A DNA stretch of 64,000 nt from Siphonodentalium dalli (Eukaryota > Mollusca > Scaphopoda > Gadilida > Siphonodentaliidae). The DNA lies in the NCBI GenBank assembly GCA_032622095.1, contig CP136068.1, forward strand, positions 115,557,509-115,621,508, given 5' to 3'. The notes under the pieces are model-generated. The model did no database searches. It was not told the origin of the DNA and saw only the letters and a list, made by a program, of their open reading frames with translations. Positions 44,529 through 57,357 of the stretch are shown in pieces. Every line of letters starts with the position of its first letter. The stretch's first letter is position 1. The position numbers were made by a program, and so were the translations under genes.

Positions 44529-46758
44529 GGAGTTAGTTCTTCAATATAAACCTGTGTGTATCTTCATGCGGCCATGCGATCAGTATATATTATAACTACA
44601 CTAACATCATGTACTATACAAGTTTGCCATTGTTTTTCAAAATGCTGAAGTATATATAAGATAATTACGCCGAGCATGATTATCTTATTATTTACTATAA
44701 ACATTTCCTTCTCAAAATAATACTCTCGGGTTCCTAATATAATTATGATGCGGCTCGATGTCTGGATGAGCGGAAGTAATTATCTGTACTCGTTTTCATA
44801 GTACTGTAGCTCGAAGCGGATATATACATATATAGATGTTCCCCGAACACTAGGGTGGGTCAGCATCCCGAAAATTAAAGTTTTATGTTGCCATAAATTT
44901 TGTCTAACAATAATGGAACGAAATTGTTCTGGACCCTAATCAGGTGTGCTTCTGTGATGTTTTAGATATGAATTTAACTTTTATGAGTGAACATGGTGGG
45001 GTTGAATTCATCATTGGTTAAGAATGTGGGCTGATAACGCTGGGTGACATCTTGCTAGGTCTATTCAATACGAATGCATAATGGACGTTGGTCTGGCTAT
45101 GTCAAACAGGTAGGAACTATTAAAACTAAAATATGTCATAATCAACTCGACATAAACGAGAAACATGATATAATAAATTCATCAACTAAAAGTAAATTTA
45201 TAAAATAAAAATAGACTATTCAATAAAACATAATTTAAAACACAAAGAGATAACTTACTGGAACAACTTGGTCTACACAATATTTGAAAAGGATTTGTTT
45301 AACCTTAAAAAACCGGAAGCTGCATGCTGTTCATCGAAACTGAAAGTAATAAAGTTGCTGACTATATATACAGTACAAAGAAACTAAAGCCGTATAAAAT
45401 TATTACGATGTCCATCAAATATGAAAGTTCAAATATTTGAACATTGCGCTAGAACTATGTGTGATTCTGTTTAAGGCAATGACACAAATGTCTCATAAGT
45501 GTTCTCAACGATTGCTTTGGAGAACTTCTACCACAAATGTTTATCAACTTGCTCAGTATATAATATTTCGTCGCCTGAAAACTAAACTATCCGAAGCGCT
45601 ATTTTCAACACAATCGAGTATATGATACCATTGGAATCGGAAGGCTTTGCACAGCTGTTTGATGGGTACGAATGATAGATTATTGAGCCAAAATGCGGAT
45701 TGTCTGTATACCGCCATCATAATGATACATAACGCATTTGAACCCAAATCTAAGCGACGATGAGCTGCAGCCTCATTGTTAAGTGAAATGTTACATTCAG
45801 TGATGCATTTTCAATTTATAATTAATCTTTATACAGGTATACATTTGTACAGCGGGTACTTCCAATCAATGGAAATCTAGTTGAATTAAATATTTTGCAG
45901 CCGTTTAAAAAAAAATCTGATCTGGTTCTAGTCGCGGTTCTCGAGTTGTTACTCGCTGATCACGTCTTGGTGGTTCATCGTCTCGTCACACGCGAATCAC
46001 GTCTTGATGGTCCACCTTCATGAACACGGATTAAATTACACGCTACATTGATATGTAACAGTAATACAGCCCCTCCAAACAATTATTCACACCCTCATAT
46101 TGATGGTCACCGTAATTTTTGTTCACAAATGTATCATTGTTTTTTGTTTAGTTGTAGCAGGTATCATTATATATATTACAAATTATTTACAAAAATTGCG
46201 AGGCTTAAATTGATAATTTTTTTACTTCGCCAATCAAGAACCCTGAGACTATAATACCCTATTTCGGCTGCGGAAAAATAAATAACGAAATAGCTATGTA
46301 GAGTAGTAAAACTGTGTGGAGAATGGAGATGGTCTTTAATCTTTAAATCGGGTGTGTTTGGTGATCGGAAATATAAGTTAATTTACCATGTTCGCTAAAT
46401 CACGACTCGTCTCAAGACGCATCTATGGATGGACCCAACCTTCTGAAATCGGTATCAGACTGGAAAGTGTTGAGGAAGTTAATTAATGAATATAGTACAG
46501 TTAATGAGGTCTCTTCCTCGAAACATCACAATACACATCACTTCCAGCACATGTGTCGCATAATGTATGACAATGAGTTCTGGAGATCATTTGATCGGTT
46601 AGTTAATTAACTGAAGATACATTTCCTTATTCCGATCACCAAACACCAGCTATATAATCTGTTCGGAAAAATACATGAATTTGGTTTTCATACAACTCAG
46701 TTGTTACAGATAATGCTGAAATGGCTATAGACAATAAACTGGTGCGGAAATATGTGGT

Positions 46759-46760
<2 letters not shown>

Positions 46761-46791
<31 letters not shown>
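46761..46791. repeat. (TA)n microsatellite
   Basis: About 15 uninterrupted TA units. Confidence 0.95.
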
Positions 46792-46794
<3 letters not shown>

Positions 46795-47104
46795 CTCACA
46801 TCTATTATTAGACGAAGTCCGTTAATTACCAAATTCCACAGCGAATTCGATAATCGTTACTGAGACACAAGACGTACCACAATAGTATCAGTATTTAATA
46901 AGGTCGCTGCTCGTGTGTAACACTGCACATTCGCTGTTTAGAGTTTATCAGAAGATCATAGTTCTGCAAACAAGTGGACACGATCTCCCAACAGACTGCT
47001 TGTAATTTTGAATTTGAAGTCAGATGCTGGTTTATGAGCGAAGGTAGAAGTTTTTCAATCTAAACCTGTATATTGTATATAGAGGGTCTAATGAGTCCCC
47101 AGTT

Positions 47105-47207
47105 TATAGCAGAATTTCCAAAACGAGTCCAGTAAATTAGGTCTGCACCGAGCCTTTGGCGAGGTTCAGACATAAGTTACTGGACAAGTTTTGTAAATTC
47201 CGCTATA
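47105..47207. repeat. Fold-back hairpin, about 49-bp arms
   Basis: TATAGCAGAATTTCCAAAAC...TCTGCACCGAGCC faces GGCGAGGTTCAGA...GTTTTGTAAATTCCGCTATA with a 4- to 5-bp loop and several mismatches. MITE-like. Confidence 0.8.
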
Positions 47208-48299
47208 CCCTTGGGAAGAGCTGTAGATTATATTTATTACACGATCCAACACCAAGATAAAACATACTTAAATCAACAAATGGGACGTGAAATTAATATC
47301 GGTTTCAAAACGACATCCGATGACGTTGCATGTAACTATGTGTCATTTGCCGCGTAAAGAAATAGTCCCAGATAAATAAAGACTCTTTGACGTATTTAAT
47401 GGCGTAAATTTAGTGTAATAACATTTCAAACTCGTTATTCTTTAGAGATTGTTGGAAAAATATTTGAAGCCATAGTAATTTGAGACATAGCGTACGGAAT
47501 GTAAACAGACGACAAACCAGAAGTCACATGTCAACTGGCACTATTTCCTGTTGTGCAACGAACGTTTAATATCACAATTTATAGAAACGGTTTATTGAAT
47601 GGAATAAGGGTAGGATCGTGTAATAAATTTATGGAATCATCATTAGCCATAATTGTATTTCGTTGTGCTATCGGAATTATGTGTGCTATTGTTCATGCCA
47701 ATGTACTAATTTCTGGTAAAAAGACAGTACTTTTTGCACATTTTGTCACGGTCGATGTTCCGTCGTATGATATACATGTACATGCATATATACATGAGTT
47801 TATATTATAGAAAGTTATCGGGATAATTGACCGCAATGTACTGCATTTACCATGTTCTCAATTGGTACAAAATTCCAATATTGCCGGATGAATAACACGG
47901 GATATATATGGCATTAAATGAAGGGGACCTTACTTGTTGATGTGTTTATGTGCACATAAATAATACATAGAAATAAAAAAAAAAAAAATTGGAGATGAAT
48001 TGGAGATAATTTGACCATACATGCTACTTCAGAAGAGTTATATTCGGCGACGAAAAACATCAGGTAGAATCACATTGCAAACATCGACAAAAGTTAAGAA
48101 ACAAATGTCAGATATAACGCCATTTGAAACTTGTTTTAAAATTCGCTGTTATATTAACTTTCAATAAGTTTTAATTTAGCATCCATGATTTAGAAACTAA
48201 GAAAGGCTGATATAGACACCTTATATGTACACTTGTTGAGATAATATGCAAAACTGTGGCATAGAAGCAGAAACAGAAGAACATTTCATTATGAACTTC

Positions 48300-48720
48300 C
48301 CCAATTATAACAAAATTATAACTCATGACGGGTCAGCATAAATTATAACTCTTGACCGGTCAACATAAATTATAACTCATGACTGGCCAAGAGAAATTAT
48401 AAATCATGACCGGCCAATATAAATTATAACTCGTGATCAATCTGTGAAGTTAAAAATCATACTGATTGAATATAACATCTAATATAAATTATAACTCATG
48501 ACCCGCCAACATAAATTATAACTCATGACTGGCAAGTATAAATTATAACTCATGACCGGCCAACACAAATTGTAGCTTTTGACTGGCCAACATAAATTAT
48601 AACTCATGACCGGCCAACATAGTTTATAACTCATGACAAATCATCAAAAATTATAACTCATGACCGTTCAACAGAAATTATAGCGTATGACAGGTCAACA
48701 TAAATTATAACTCATCTTGA
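48300..48720. repeat. Minisatellite, about 27-bp unit, about 14 copies
   Basis: AAATTATAACTCATGACCGG followed by CCAACAT, with substitutions in most units. One unit group is disrupted near 48440-48480. Confidence 0.9.
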
Positions 48721-49138
48721 GAAATGACGAACATAAAACGTGTAATGTCCTTAGACACATGGCCAGCTCTTTATCCATAGACGGTGATCACCAAACATTG
48801 AACACTAATATGTTTATGTTGATATATTGCTAATGACAATTTATGTTTATGTACTTGTTTCGAAACAGGACTCGAGTGGGCGAATTTGTTAATAAATCGC
48901 ATATATTCTTATAAGAGATACGACCAACCATTCAATTGTGTAACAAATATAAAACGAAATAACTAATTTTAACTGACCAAGCCAGTCACATGCATCGGGA
49001 ACAAAACATGTACTGCAAGAATTGTTGCATTATTCATGTCACACATTGTTATGTTCTATATTTTCTTGCAAGTTTGTCATTGACGTTATTTTGTTTTATA
49101 CTATGTATCAAATACAACAACTTGTGTTTTCGTTGTCC

Positions 49139-49600
49139 TGTTTCTTTAGTGCAGTGCGTTGTTATGTTTTATAAATAAAAGATGAAAAAAGTAATTTGTC
49201 TTCTCTTTACCTGGGATACCCATTGCTCATGGGACGCGTCGTGTACGATCGAAATATAATCTAAAAATGTAATGTGGCTGTTCTATTTCTATATCGTCCG
49301 TCATTCTATATCGAGTGTGCATCACCTACAATAATCATATATCGATTAATCAAAGTCTGAAATCGAAACACATGAGGCACAAATCGTAATACAAATATGT
49401 ATAGGATGGCAGTAATTAAATTGTAACACCTTTATAGACGCGTTAGTATATAATGCACTGGTGAGTCTACACAGGTGTTACCATCGAATTACTGCCATCT
49501 TATGACTTGAGCAAGACACATACGGCTATACGTATACATAAAGAAATATGTAGTAAGTTTTGAAATTGAGATAAACATATGCCTGGCCAGCCTGTTTGTG
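49139..49600 (+). repeat. Segmental duplication block, copy 2 (5' part)
   Basis: Matches 118-492 and then the end of the 820-bp unit (about 1745-1790 or 2573-2610). A short further block, 50050-50125, matches 2885-2970. This is the left part of the second duplication unit, about 49 kb from the first. Confidence 0.75.
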
Positions 49601-50263
49601 CGGAAATAAACTCACAGTGAACTTATTTCGTTGGACTGAAATAAGCTCATATTGACATTATTTATATGTGGAATAACCCATATATGGGCTTAAACACTGG
49701 TTATTAAAACAACCTATATTAGAATATTTCAATTTGAAATAAGCACGTATTGTGCTTATTTTAAAATAACACGAATAAACCAACTCACGACCTACCAGAT
49801 GTACGCTCTGTATGTGTTTGCACTGTAGCCCGCGCCATCCAACGGAATAACGGGCATACGTCCACGATGGGCTTTTCAGAAAATTAAAGAAGTTCAATAT
49901 GAAGCTATGTGAATTACTTATGTCAATGTTTTAACGAGGATATGTTGGATTGGTAGAGACTGATACATACTTGTCCCAAGAAAAGCCATAACCTTTAAAG
50001 CAGATAACCAGAAGAGATGCTGAGGATATCAGGGGTTCAATGGCTGTTTGTGAGATATGTTAAGACGTATATGCATCAGCATGCATACCAATTATGTGTA
50101 GAATCACGTGGCTATAATCTTACATGACCATCCACTATACACTCCGTGCTAGCGTTTGAAGCTATATCTCTATATCCCTTTTGTTATATTGACGATGTCA
50201 TAGTATTGAAACGGCCAGGGCCCTATGTCACCAATCACCGGTTTTGATTTAAATTTTGTTTAA

Positions 50264-50424
50264 ATAAGGATTAACTGTCATGTGGACTGTTTTTATGAAG
50301 ATGTAACCGTGAGGTAAGTGGACATAACTTGTGTAAAACCCGAAGGGTTTTACATACAAGTTATGACCACTTACCTCACGGTTACATCTCCATAAAAATA
50401 GTCCACATGACAGTTAATCCTTAT
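50264..50424. repeat. Long near-perfect hairpin, about 78-bp arms
   Basis: ATAAGGATTAACTGTCATGT... through ...ACATGACAGTTAATCCTTAT, closing on a small loop around ACCCGAAGGGT. The arms are almost identical, so the fold-back is young. It is followed by about 330 bp that recur after the second copy. Confidence 0.9.
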
Positions 50425-50757
50425 ATTTATATACATTTAGCGAAAAAGCCACTTTTGTAAATGTATTTAAATCGAAAAGTGTATCGTGACAAAAACAGCC
50501 CAAAATACCCAAATAGCACCCTTGGCAAAAGTTAATAGGAACAATTTCTCTTCATATTGAAACCCGATGATGTATTAAGTCAATCCTGCGCGAGTCCAAA
50601 TGCGCCCAAAACATTACGCGTTCGTCTTTCCAAACCCAATGACGTATCGATGTTGTTATGAGCTTGGTGTCATTGATCCGTTGCGCATTCACCGAGAAAT
50701 AACTGCAACTAGCCACGTGGGCGCCGACCAATCAGAATGCTGGATTTAGTGATGACA
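50425..50757. repeat. Dispersed repeat body, copy 1
   Basis: Homologous to 51731-52057, starting ATTTATATACATTT(A/G)GCG and ending CCAATCAGAATGCTGGATTT. It lies directly after the hairpin in both places, so hairpin plus body (about 490 bp) is one repeat unit. Confidence 0.85.
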
Positions 50758-51598
50758 ACACTTAGTATGTAAATATACACATATAAACGTTTGTCTAGCG
50801 GGATAACGAGTACACAAGCTGTGGCAATTCACAATGCACATTACAATCAGTCATTGTTAAACATTCATATTTATTACTGAAATTTTCAAGAACAAAAGGC
50901 ATCGATTATGTCCCGTTTTTGAACATCAAACACACCTTAATCATTTACTAGATGTTCGTAAAATCCACGAAACCCCTTCAACACGAAAGTACAACAACTA
51001 CTGCAACAAATATCTACATCAACTTCAGAATATGTTATAGATCGATGGTTAAGATAATACATGTGTGACGTAGGTCCCTGGTCCTGATTGCTACGGTTAC
51101 GTCAGTGCCACCGACGGTATCCACACTCAATGTATGAGCTCGTGATTATTACAAAGAAAAATCCCAAGTTGCAAAACAGAGTTCACGACCCTCGCTACGC
51201 TATGTCCGACCGCTGTGTATTTCCTTAATTAAATCTTAACATTTTTTATTGAAGTGTTTTGTCAGTTATAATTCATTCTGGCATGAGCTAGACAATTTTC
51301 AAATGAATATGGACAGTTAAGTTTTTCAGAATAATGCAGAATGAATTGTAACCTACAAAAGTGTCAAATCAATATATGTGCTATTTCTTCACATTACGTG
51401 TAGGTGCGACCAGCGGTAAGTCATGCGTATGGGACTGAACTCTGCATGTAGCTTGGATAAATGCATGCCAAATCTCGTCAATACATATGGTCACGTTGCA
51501 CCAGTTACATGCTAACCAACACATCGGTAGAACATAATCAATAGTATTAAATAACACTAATATATAAGCACTAGCACATGACTGGGACTGCAGTGAAT

Positions 51599-51730
51599 AT
51601 AAGGATTAACTGTCATGTGGACTGTTTTTATGGAGATGTAACCGTGAGGTAAGTGGTCATAACTTGTATGTAAAATCCTTCGGGTTTTACACTTGTTATG
51701 ACCACTTACCTCACGACAGTTAATCCTTAT
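51599..51730. repeat. Second copy of the long hairpin, right arm partly deleted
   Basis: Same sequence as 50264-50424, but the right arm lacks about 30 bp between CCTCACG and ACAGTTAATCC. Confidence 0.9.
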
Positions 51731-52057
51731 ATTTATATACATTTGGCGAAAAAGCCACTTTTGTAAATGTATTTTAATCGAAAAGTGTATCGTGACAAAA
51801 CCAGCCCAAAATATCCATCAGCACCCTTGGCAAAAGTTAACAGGAACAATTGAAACCCGACGATTTATTAAGTCAATCCTGCGCGAATCCAAATGCGCCC
51901 AAAACATTACGCGTTCGTCTTTCCAAACCCAAATGACGTATCGATGTTGTTATGAGCTGACGTATCGATGTTGTTATGAGCTGTTGCGCATTCACCGAGA
52001 AATAATTGCAACTAGCCACGTGGGCGCCGACCAATCAGAATGCTGGATTTAGTGATG
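51731..52057. repeat. Dispersed repeat body, copy 2
   Basis: Counterpart of 50425-50757, with a short local duplication (TGACGTATCGATGTTGTTATGAGCT twice, about 51932-51980) and a deletion. An 86-codon frame through it is not kept in the other copy. Confidence 0.85.
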
Positions 52058-52840
52058 TAAATATAAATGTTATAATGCCCATTGATAACTTAACTCATAT
52101 TTATGTAGCCAATACGCAACCCTCGTGATTAGGTGCGTGGTTATATTGTGTCTCCGTTACACCTCCATCTAGTCACCCCTTGTATTGGCGACTGGTACCT
52201 TTAACTTCCCAACTGTTATAAATTCCCAACATACCCCCTGTGGTTGAACATGTTCAACGAATTTCAATAATGTCCAACAATTTGATTGAATATAGGACAA
52301 TATTCCACTTTTGGTCTATTAAACTAACACATTGTCACAGTAAACAATGGCTGTAATATCAAACAAATTCGATCTGTTTTGGTCTGAAATTTCCAACAAA
52401 CGTATCAGACGTTATTCCAAATACTAAACACTTTGATAAATCTTTTGATGAGAAACACCCATATCATTTGTCGGATGGCGGTGAACACGTGTATTATTGT
52501 TTTCGACTTGTATATAATTCGACCAGGTGTGGTGATTACCATATGAAATATAATGGGATTAGTGCGGCTAGATAGCCTGTATACCCATACAACAGTCTCT
52601 TTAAAAGACAATATTATTCCAGACACACTTCGTGATTGGTTATATTTAAATATATTACGTTTTGAAAATTCCAATTCACAGCGAAACAAGACAGATTGTA
52701 TAATACATAACACAGGCAATATATTAAACATTTGATGCGATAATAAATACCCATCGTAATCTAGGAGCCACTGTCGTATGAGCCAACAACACGTATTACT
52801 GATTAGTGTTCCGCATCTTGTTTTATGTATGAATAATACT
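52058..52840. other. Inter-gene region, nothing recognised
   Basis: No gene supported; overlapping frames of 60 and 108 codons on opposite strands have no recognisable domain. Confidence 0.4.
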
Positions 52841-52844
52841 AAAC

Positions 52845-53360
52845 ACTACAATTATCACATACATCTACTATACCTGTTATACGTTACAATTATCACATAC
52901 ATCTACTATACCTGTTACACGTACGTTACAATTATCACATACATCTACTATACCTGTTATACGCTACAATTATCACATACATCTACTAGACCTGTTATAC
53001 GTTACAATTATCACATACATCTACTATACATGTTATACGTTACGTATTATCACATACATCTACTATACCTGTTATACGTTACGTATTATCACATACAACT
53101 AATATACCTGTTATACGTTACGTATTATCAAATACATCTACTATACCTGCTATACGTTACGTATTATCACATACATCTACTATACCTGTTATATGTTACG
53201 TATTATCACATACATCTACTATACCTGTTATACGTTACGTATTATCACATACATCTACTATACCTGTTATACGTTATAATTATCACATACATCTACTATA
53301 CATGTTATACGTTACAATTATCACATACATCTACTATACCTGTTGTACGTTACGTTACGT
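52845..53360. repeat. Minisatellite, about 38-40-bp unit, about 13 copies
   Basis: The unit is ACAATTATCACATACATCTA then CTATACCTGTTATACGTT, with a variant in which GTA replaces CAA. It produces a 195-codon frame of YHIHLLYLLYV repeats, which is not a gene. Confidence 0.95.
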
Positions 53361-54109
53361 ATTGAGAAACCATTTATTACGTCCTCTGGGAAACCCGATC
53401 GTTCTAGAAATATGATATGAGTAGGAATTTTATAGATATGAAATAAATATCGTCAATTTAAATACTAAAATAATATCGATACTATATAGAAAAATAAATG
53501 AAATCTGGTTATCTTATTAAACGAAGGTGAGCATATAAAAACCAACAACAACACTTGAGTACCGTATCCCGTTAAATAAACCACCCATATATTGCCATGG
53601 CAATCAGACGGTATCACGCAATCGCTATTGAGCACCAGTGAGGACTTAGTAACGCAGGCGCAGTTGTTTTAATCTACATTTTATTTATTAAATAAGAAAC
53701 ATGTCCATTTCTAATAAAATTCGTTATTAATCAACTTTTATCATAAATTTAAAATTATAAAGGAACAATATATGTAACTAATAGTTTAGTCCATTCTTTA
53801 TCAAATGCTCATTGGTGAGTAATGAGTATTTAGCATAAATAAATAGGAACCCTTCTGAATTTGTATTGTCTGTCGTCTGGTTATATTTCCTTAATATCCC
53901 TCGAGATAAACAATAGACTATTCCAATGTATAACTTTCCAGTTGAATGGGAGAATCCATTTGAAAAAATAGTATAGCATATGATCGTATATATCTATGTT
54001 AATATATTCTTCCTCTGAAACAATTATTACCAATGTTGCTAATTAATAAAATACTTATTAATTGGTTGTTTCCACATTGACCAGGTTATGAGACTTTATT
54101 AAGTGGAGT
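53361..54109. other. AT-rich inter-gene region, nothing recognised
   Basis: No gene or element supported. Confidence 0.4.
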
Positions 54110-54365
54110 TATCCCCCTTTTTCGACTAAGAAAAAAATTAGCAACATGCACAATTTTGACCGAGCTTTTATTCCTACATTTTTAGGTCAATGTTTTTGAA
54201 ACTTGACACATATATTTAGTACCATGGGATCCTGTGTACCTGCGATTATGATGTCTATCTGACTGTTTTGAGGAGCTCTTCCCCTTTTTCGACTTAGAAC
54301 ATTTTCGCAACATGAATCATTTTCTCCGAGCTTTTATTCTTACATTCTTCGGTCAATAGGTTTAG
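54110..54365. repeat. Diverged tandem duplication, about 165-bp period
   Basis: CCCCTTTTTCGACT(A/T)AGAA, CGAGCTTTTATTC(C/T)TACAT and TCGGTCAAT-like words occur at about 54115 and again at about 54280. Confidence 0.65.
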
Positions 54366-55538
54366 GATTAGGTTAGATGTTAGTCTTGTGCACCTGCAAT
54401 GAGAATCTGTTATTTTCTTATTTTAACTTAATGTTTACTGACATTGAACCATCTTAGTGTTTTAGAAACACTGGGGTATCCGTAGTCCCATTGGGACAGT
54501 CACACCTCTAGTTGTCACTATTTTTACCTTTCCTACACATGTATGTTTACCTTTACATTTTATTTCCTATTATTTTGGAATAATTGGACTTTGATAATGT
54601 AATTTATGTAGCCATGTAACAGTAACGGTTTCGTAATGTGACCATAGACATATCCAGGACTTATTTCATACCTGTGTTTGGGTAATGGCGCCCAAATTCG
54701 TAAGCCAATATTAACTCTCGGATATATATACAAATTGAAACTATGAAATTTCATTAATTATACCGGTTGCTGATCAATATAAATGTGAATTCATCTCCGA
54801 TTTAACATCACAGTTTTAACCGGGTTTAAACCTACATTGGCGGTCCGACCAAACAGGCTCTAAAGGGGCGTTTTTGTCGTTCTGTGGCCAGCTATTTGAC
54901 AACTCTCATCGGTGATATGAGCATGCAGGCAAATTACCCTGTTCACAAGCGGATCAAAAGACATAAATTATGCGAAATGGTGCACACTCTTGAAATTTAT
55001 TCATTGAGAAATAAGTATCGTTCATGGCCCACTATTACGATCTCATTCTGGGTTTAAATCAATCTGACAAACGGCATCTCTCAGCGCGAGTTTTACATGT
55101 TATAACGGCGTTAGGTTTTCAAATGTTTTACATAAAATATGAAAAAGTTTATTTAAATGTTTTTTTTAAATTGTGTTATTAAATTGAGCAAGGAGTTGGA
55201 TCTAAGAAGAAACAACATTTCAAAATAAAAATTAATTTGTTTTAATTTGTATTAAATTAAGTTAATTAAAAAAAAAATGTTCAAATGATCAAACTGTGCG
55301 AAGCGCACAAATGGATCGCAGGTTCCTGGCGCACCCCGCCCTCAGACGCTGAATCGGACGCAATAAACTTAACGTGTATTATAGGCAGAATGTATGTAGC
55401 CAATATAGGTAGTGAGCGATTGACACATTCATACATGTTTACATGTAGTATGTGGTGACCGGAACTCAATAACATTCTATTCACATAGCGATTGCTTCAG
55501 TGATCTTTGACCGGCATCATATCAGATAGTCCAATTTT
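54366..55538. other. Inter-gene region, nothing recognised
   Basis: No gene supported; poly-A/T rich near 55150-55280. Confidence 0.4.
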
Positions 55539-56080
55539 CCTTCGACGTAAACCAGCTAGTGAAATCGGTTGGGATAATGATGTTGTACGTTGAAGACCCG
55601 TGTACATGTCTTTCTATATTGGGGTTTAGTATTGATGACACGCTCACCTAATATACACAAACTAATAATTTTCACAATTGTGACGGCAAACCGGTTAATT
55701 CAATGGGAAATATATTTTTCTGAACTCCACACGAGTAGCAACTGAAAGTAGTAATGTAGTTTGAAAACTATTTTTGTATTACATTTTATGGTATTACTTA
55801 AATACGAACTAATTTGACATCGCGATGTGACAGGGTGTATTGTATGTAAACAAACCATGGTTGCTCATACATATCATGCTCGGCATACATTCTAAGCGTA
55901 ATTTAATATGAACGTTAGATTATAATACATCATCATGACCGTGCAGGGTAAAATCGATTAAAACTGACCAACACATCACGCCACTGAATAGGGACGTCTT
56001 CTATAGAAATATATATACACGGGTCTTCGACGTAAACGACATTATCTCAACCAATTGGGCTAGGTGGCTTTCGTCGAAGG
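55539..56080. mobile_element. Inverted-repeat element, about 540 bp with about 65-bp imperfect ends
   Basis: CCTTCGACGTAAACCAGCTA... to ...GAAGACCCGTGTAC (55539-55605) faces ACGGGTCTTCGACGTAAACG... to ...TTTCGTCGAAGG (56018-56080). The right-hand end is kept in lectin copy 1 near 10425-10450, where the rest has been replaced by the satellite fold-back element. Confidence 0.6.
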
Positions 56081-56815
56081 GAACTTTGACTACACACCGA
56101 GTGACTTATAATATGCATCATCGATAAATAGCAAGAACCCTCCACATGTATACAGGTAGTAGTTATATCTCTGGGTCTATTTGGACCTGCACCAACACAA
56201 TTTATACAACACCGTTGTGTGGAACTTTGAAAATAGCGCTTCTATCTGTGGCAACGGTATGCACGGGAACACCCGATGCACTACAAAATAAACGCTTCGT
56301 GATTTTCGGAATGATTAGTTCAACCATCCGGTTTGAAAAGGGCATGCGGATCGATGTATAGATCTTTCTCTATTTAGAAATAAGACGCCCACATGAAACT
56401 TAATGTATCTTTATACATACTTACGATGGCCAGATATTGAGAACAAAGTGCCACTAAGGAATCCGAGCACACAGATCAACAAGAATTCATACAGTAATAT
56501 ATACCATCGCATTAATGTTACAAAGACCATCCAAGTTGGACAATTACGCGGATCGATCAAACACAATAACTGGTCGCCAGCTAATGTGATGTGGCCTTGA
56601 AACCGCCAGTGTCCATCTAAGGTATATAGCATTAAACACACCCTTTGTTTTTCTAATGTATACACAGGAGCAAACAGACAGCTAACGGTCATTTGCGTAT
56701 ATCATGTTCCACCGTGAAGATTATTGCAACGCAGTGATGACCCGATAACTCAGATTAACTGCCATTGTAGTGTACAACCGGAACATCCGGTTATTCATGT
56801 AGTAGCGAAACAAAA
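56081..56815. other. 5' flank of lectin gene 2 (segmental duplication copy)
   Basis: Aligns with about 10450-11697 without the composite MITE present in copy 1. A 71-codon frame here is not conserved in copy 1. Confidence 0.6.
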
Positions 56816-57121
56816 ATGATGGTCCGACTTGACATTTTGAACGTTTTCCTGCTCGTGGTGTTGCAAATTTACGTTTGTGAATGCTCAACGACAACAGTTA
56901 GTGTGACATGTGCAGGGCGAATGTTGAACGTTGCTACACCCATAGCAACGAAATTAGTCGGAAATATTCTCGGGTGTTTCCGGGAGTGCTCGGATCGGGA
57001 TGGCTGTTCGGCTGCTAATTTCTACAAAGAATCATCTCGATGCGAACTGATTGGCTCGGAGGCCGACTCAGTCACGTGCGATGAGCTGGCAACGGACCGA
57101 TCGACGGTGTTTGTGCAAAAG
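56816..57121 (+). CDS. Lectin gene 2, exon 1: signal peptide and PAN/Apple-like domain (partial gene)
   Basis: Paralogue of 11698-12006, with a start at tandem ATGs (56816 and 56819). Signal peptide region ILNVFLLVVLQIYVCEC, then the same six-cysteine PAN-like domain; GCFRECSDRDGCSAANFY is identical to copy 1. Eleven of 78 mature residues differ, clustered near the ends (for example Pro/Ala, Gln/Arg), while the central block is unchanged. The donor GTGCAAAAG before GTTTGT is conserved in phase 0. Stalk and lectin exons are expected more than 12 kb downstream, outside the window. Because flanking non-coding sequence has diverged much more, this exon appears to be under constraint. Confidence 0.75.
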
Positions 57122-57357
57122 GTTTGTTCACGTTCACCAGTCACCGTAATAACATATACACGAGATATGATTAGAAAAGGGCATGTAGTCACAGATCTAG
57201 TTTAAGGATTTTAAGGAATAGGCCTATATGGGATTGCGTTTTGAGATAAACTATATCATTGTACACACTAAATACAAAGTTGTTAAACTCACACACAAAT
57301 TAGCTAGATTTAATTACTTTAATATTCAACCTCCAGCCCTGGATATTATTTTTACCA

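Larger units (their letters stand above)
43331..49138. other. Inter-gene region, no gene supported
   Basis: Lies between lectin gene 1 and the second duplication unit. It contains the minisatellites at 44375 and 48300, a TA run at 46761 and the hairpin at 47105, listed separately. The longest frames (88 codons at 44223, 85 at 47553) have no recognisable domain, and the former overlaps a repeat. Confidence 0.45.

Noticed and set aside
48300-48720. Minisatellite as a possible CRISPR-like array
   Set aside because: Units are contiguous with no spacer sequence; a simple diverged tandem repeat.
52778-53365. 195-codon YHIHLLYLLYV ORF
   Set aside because: Pure product of the 38-40-bp minisatellite.
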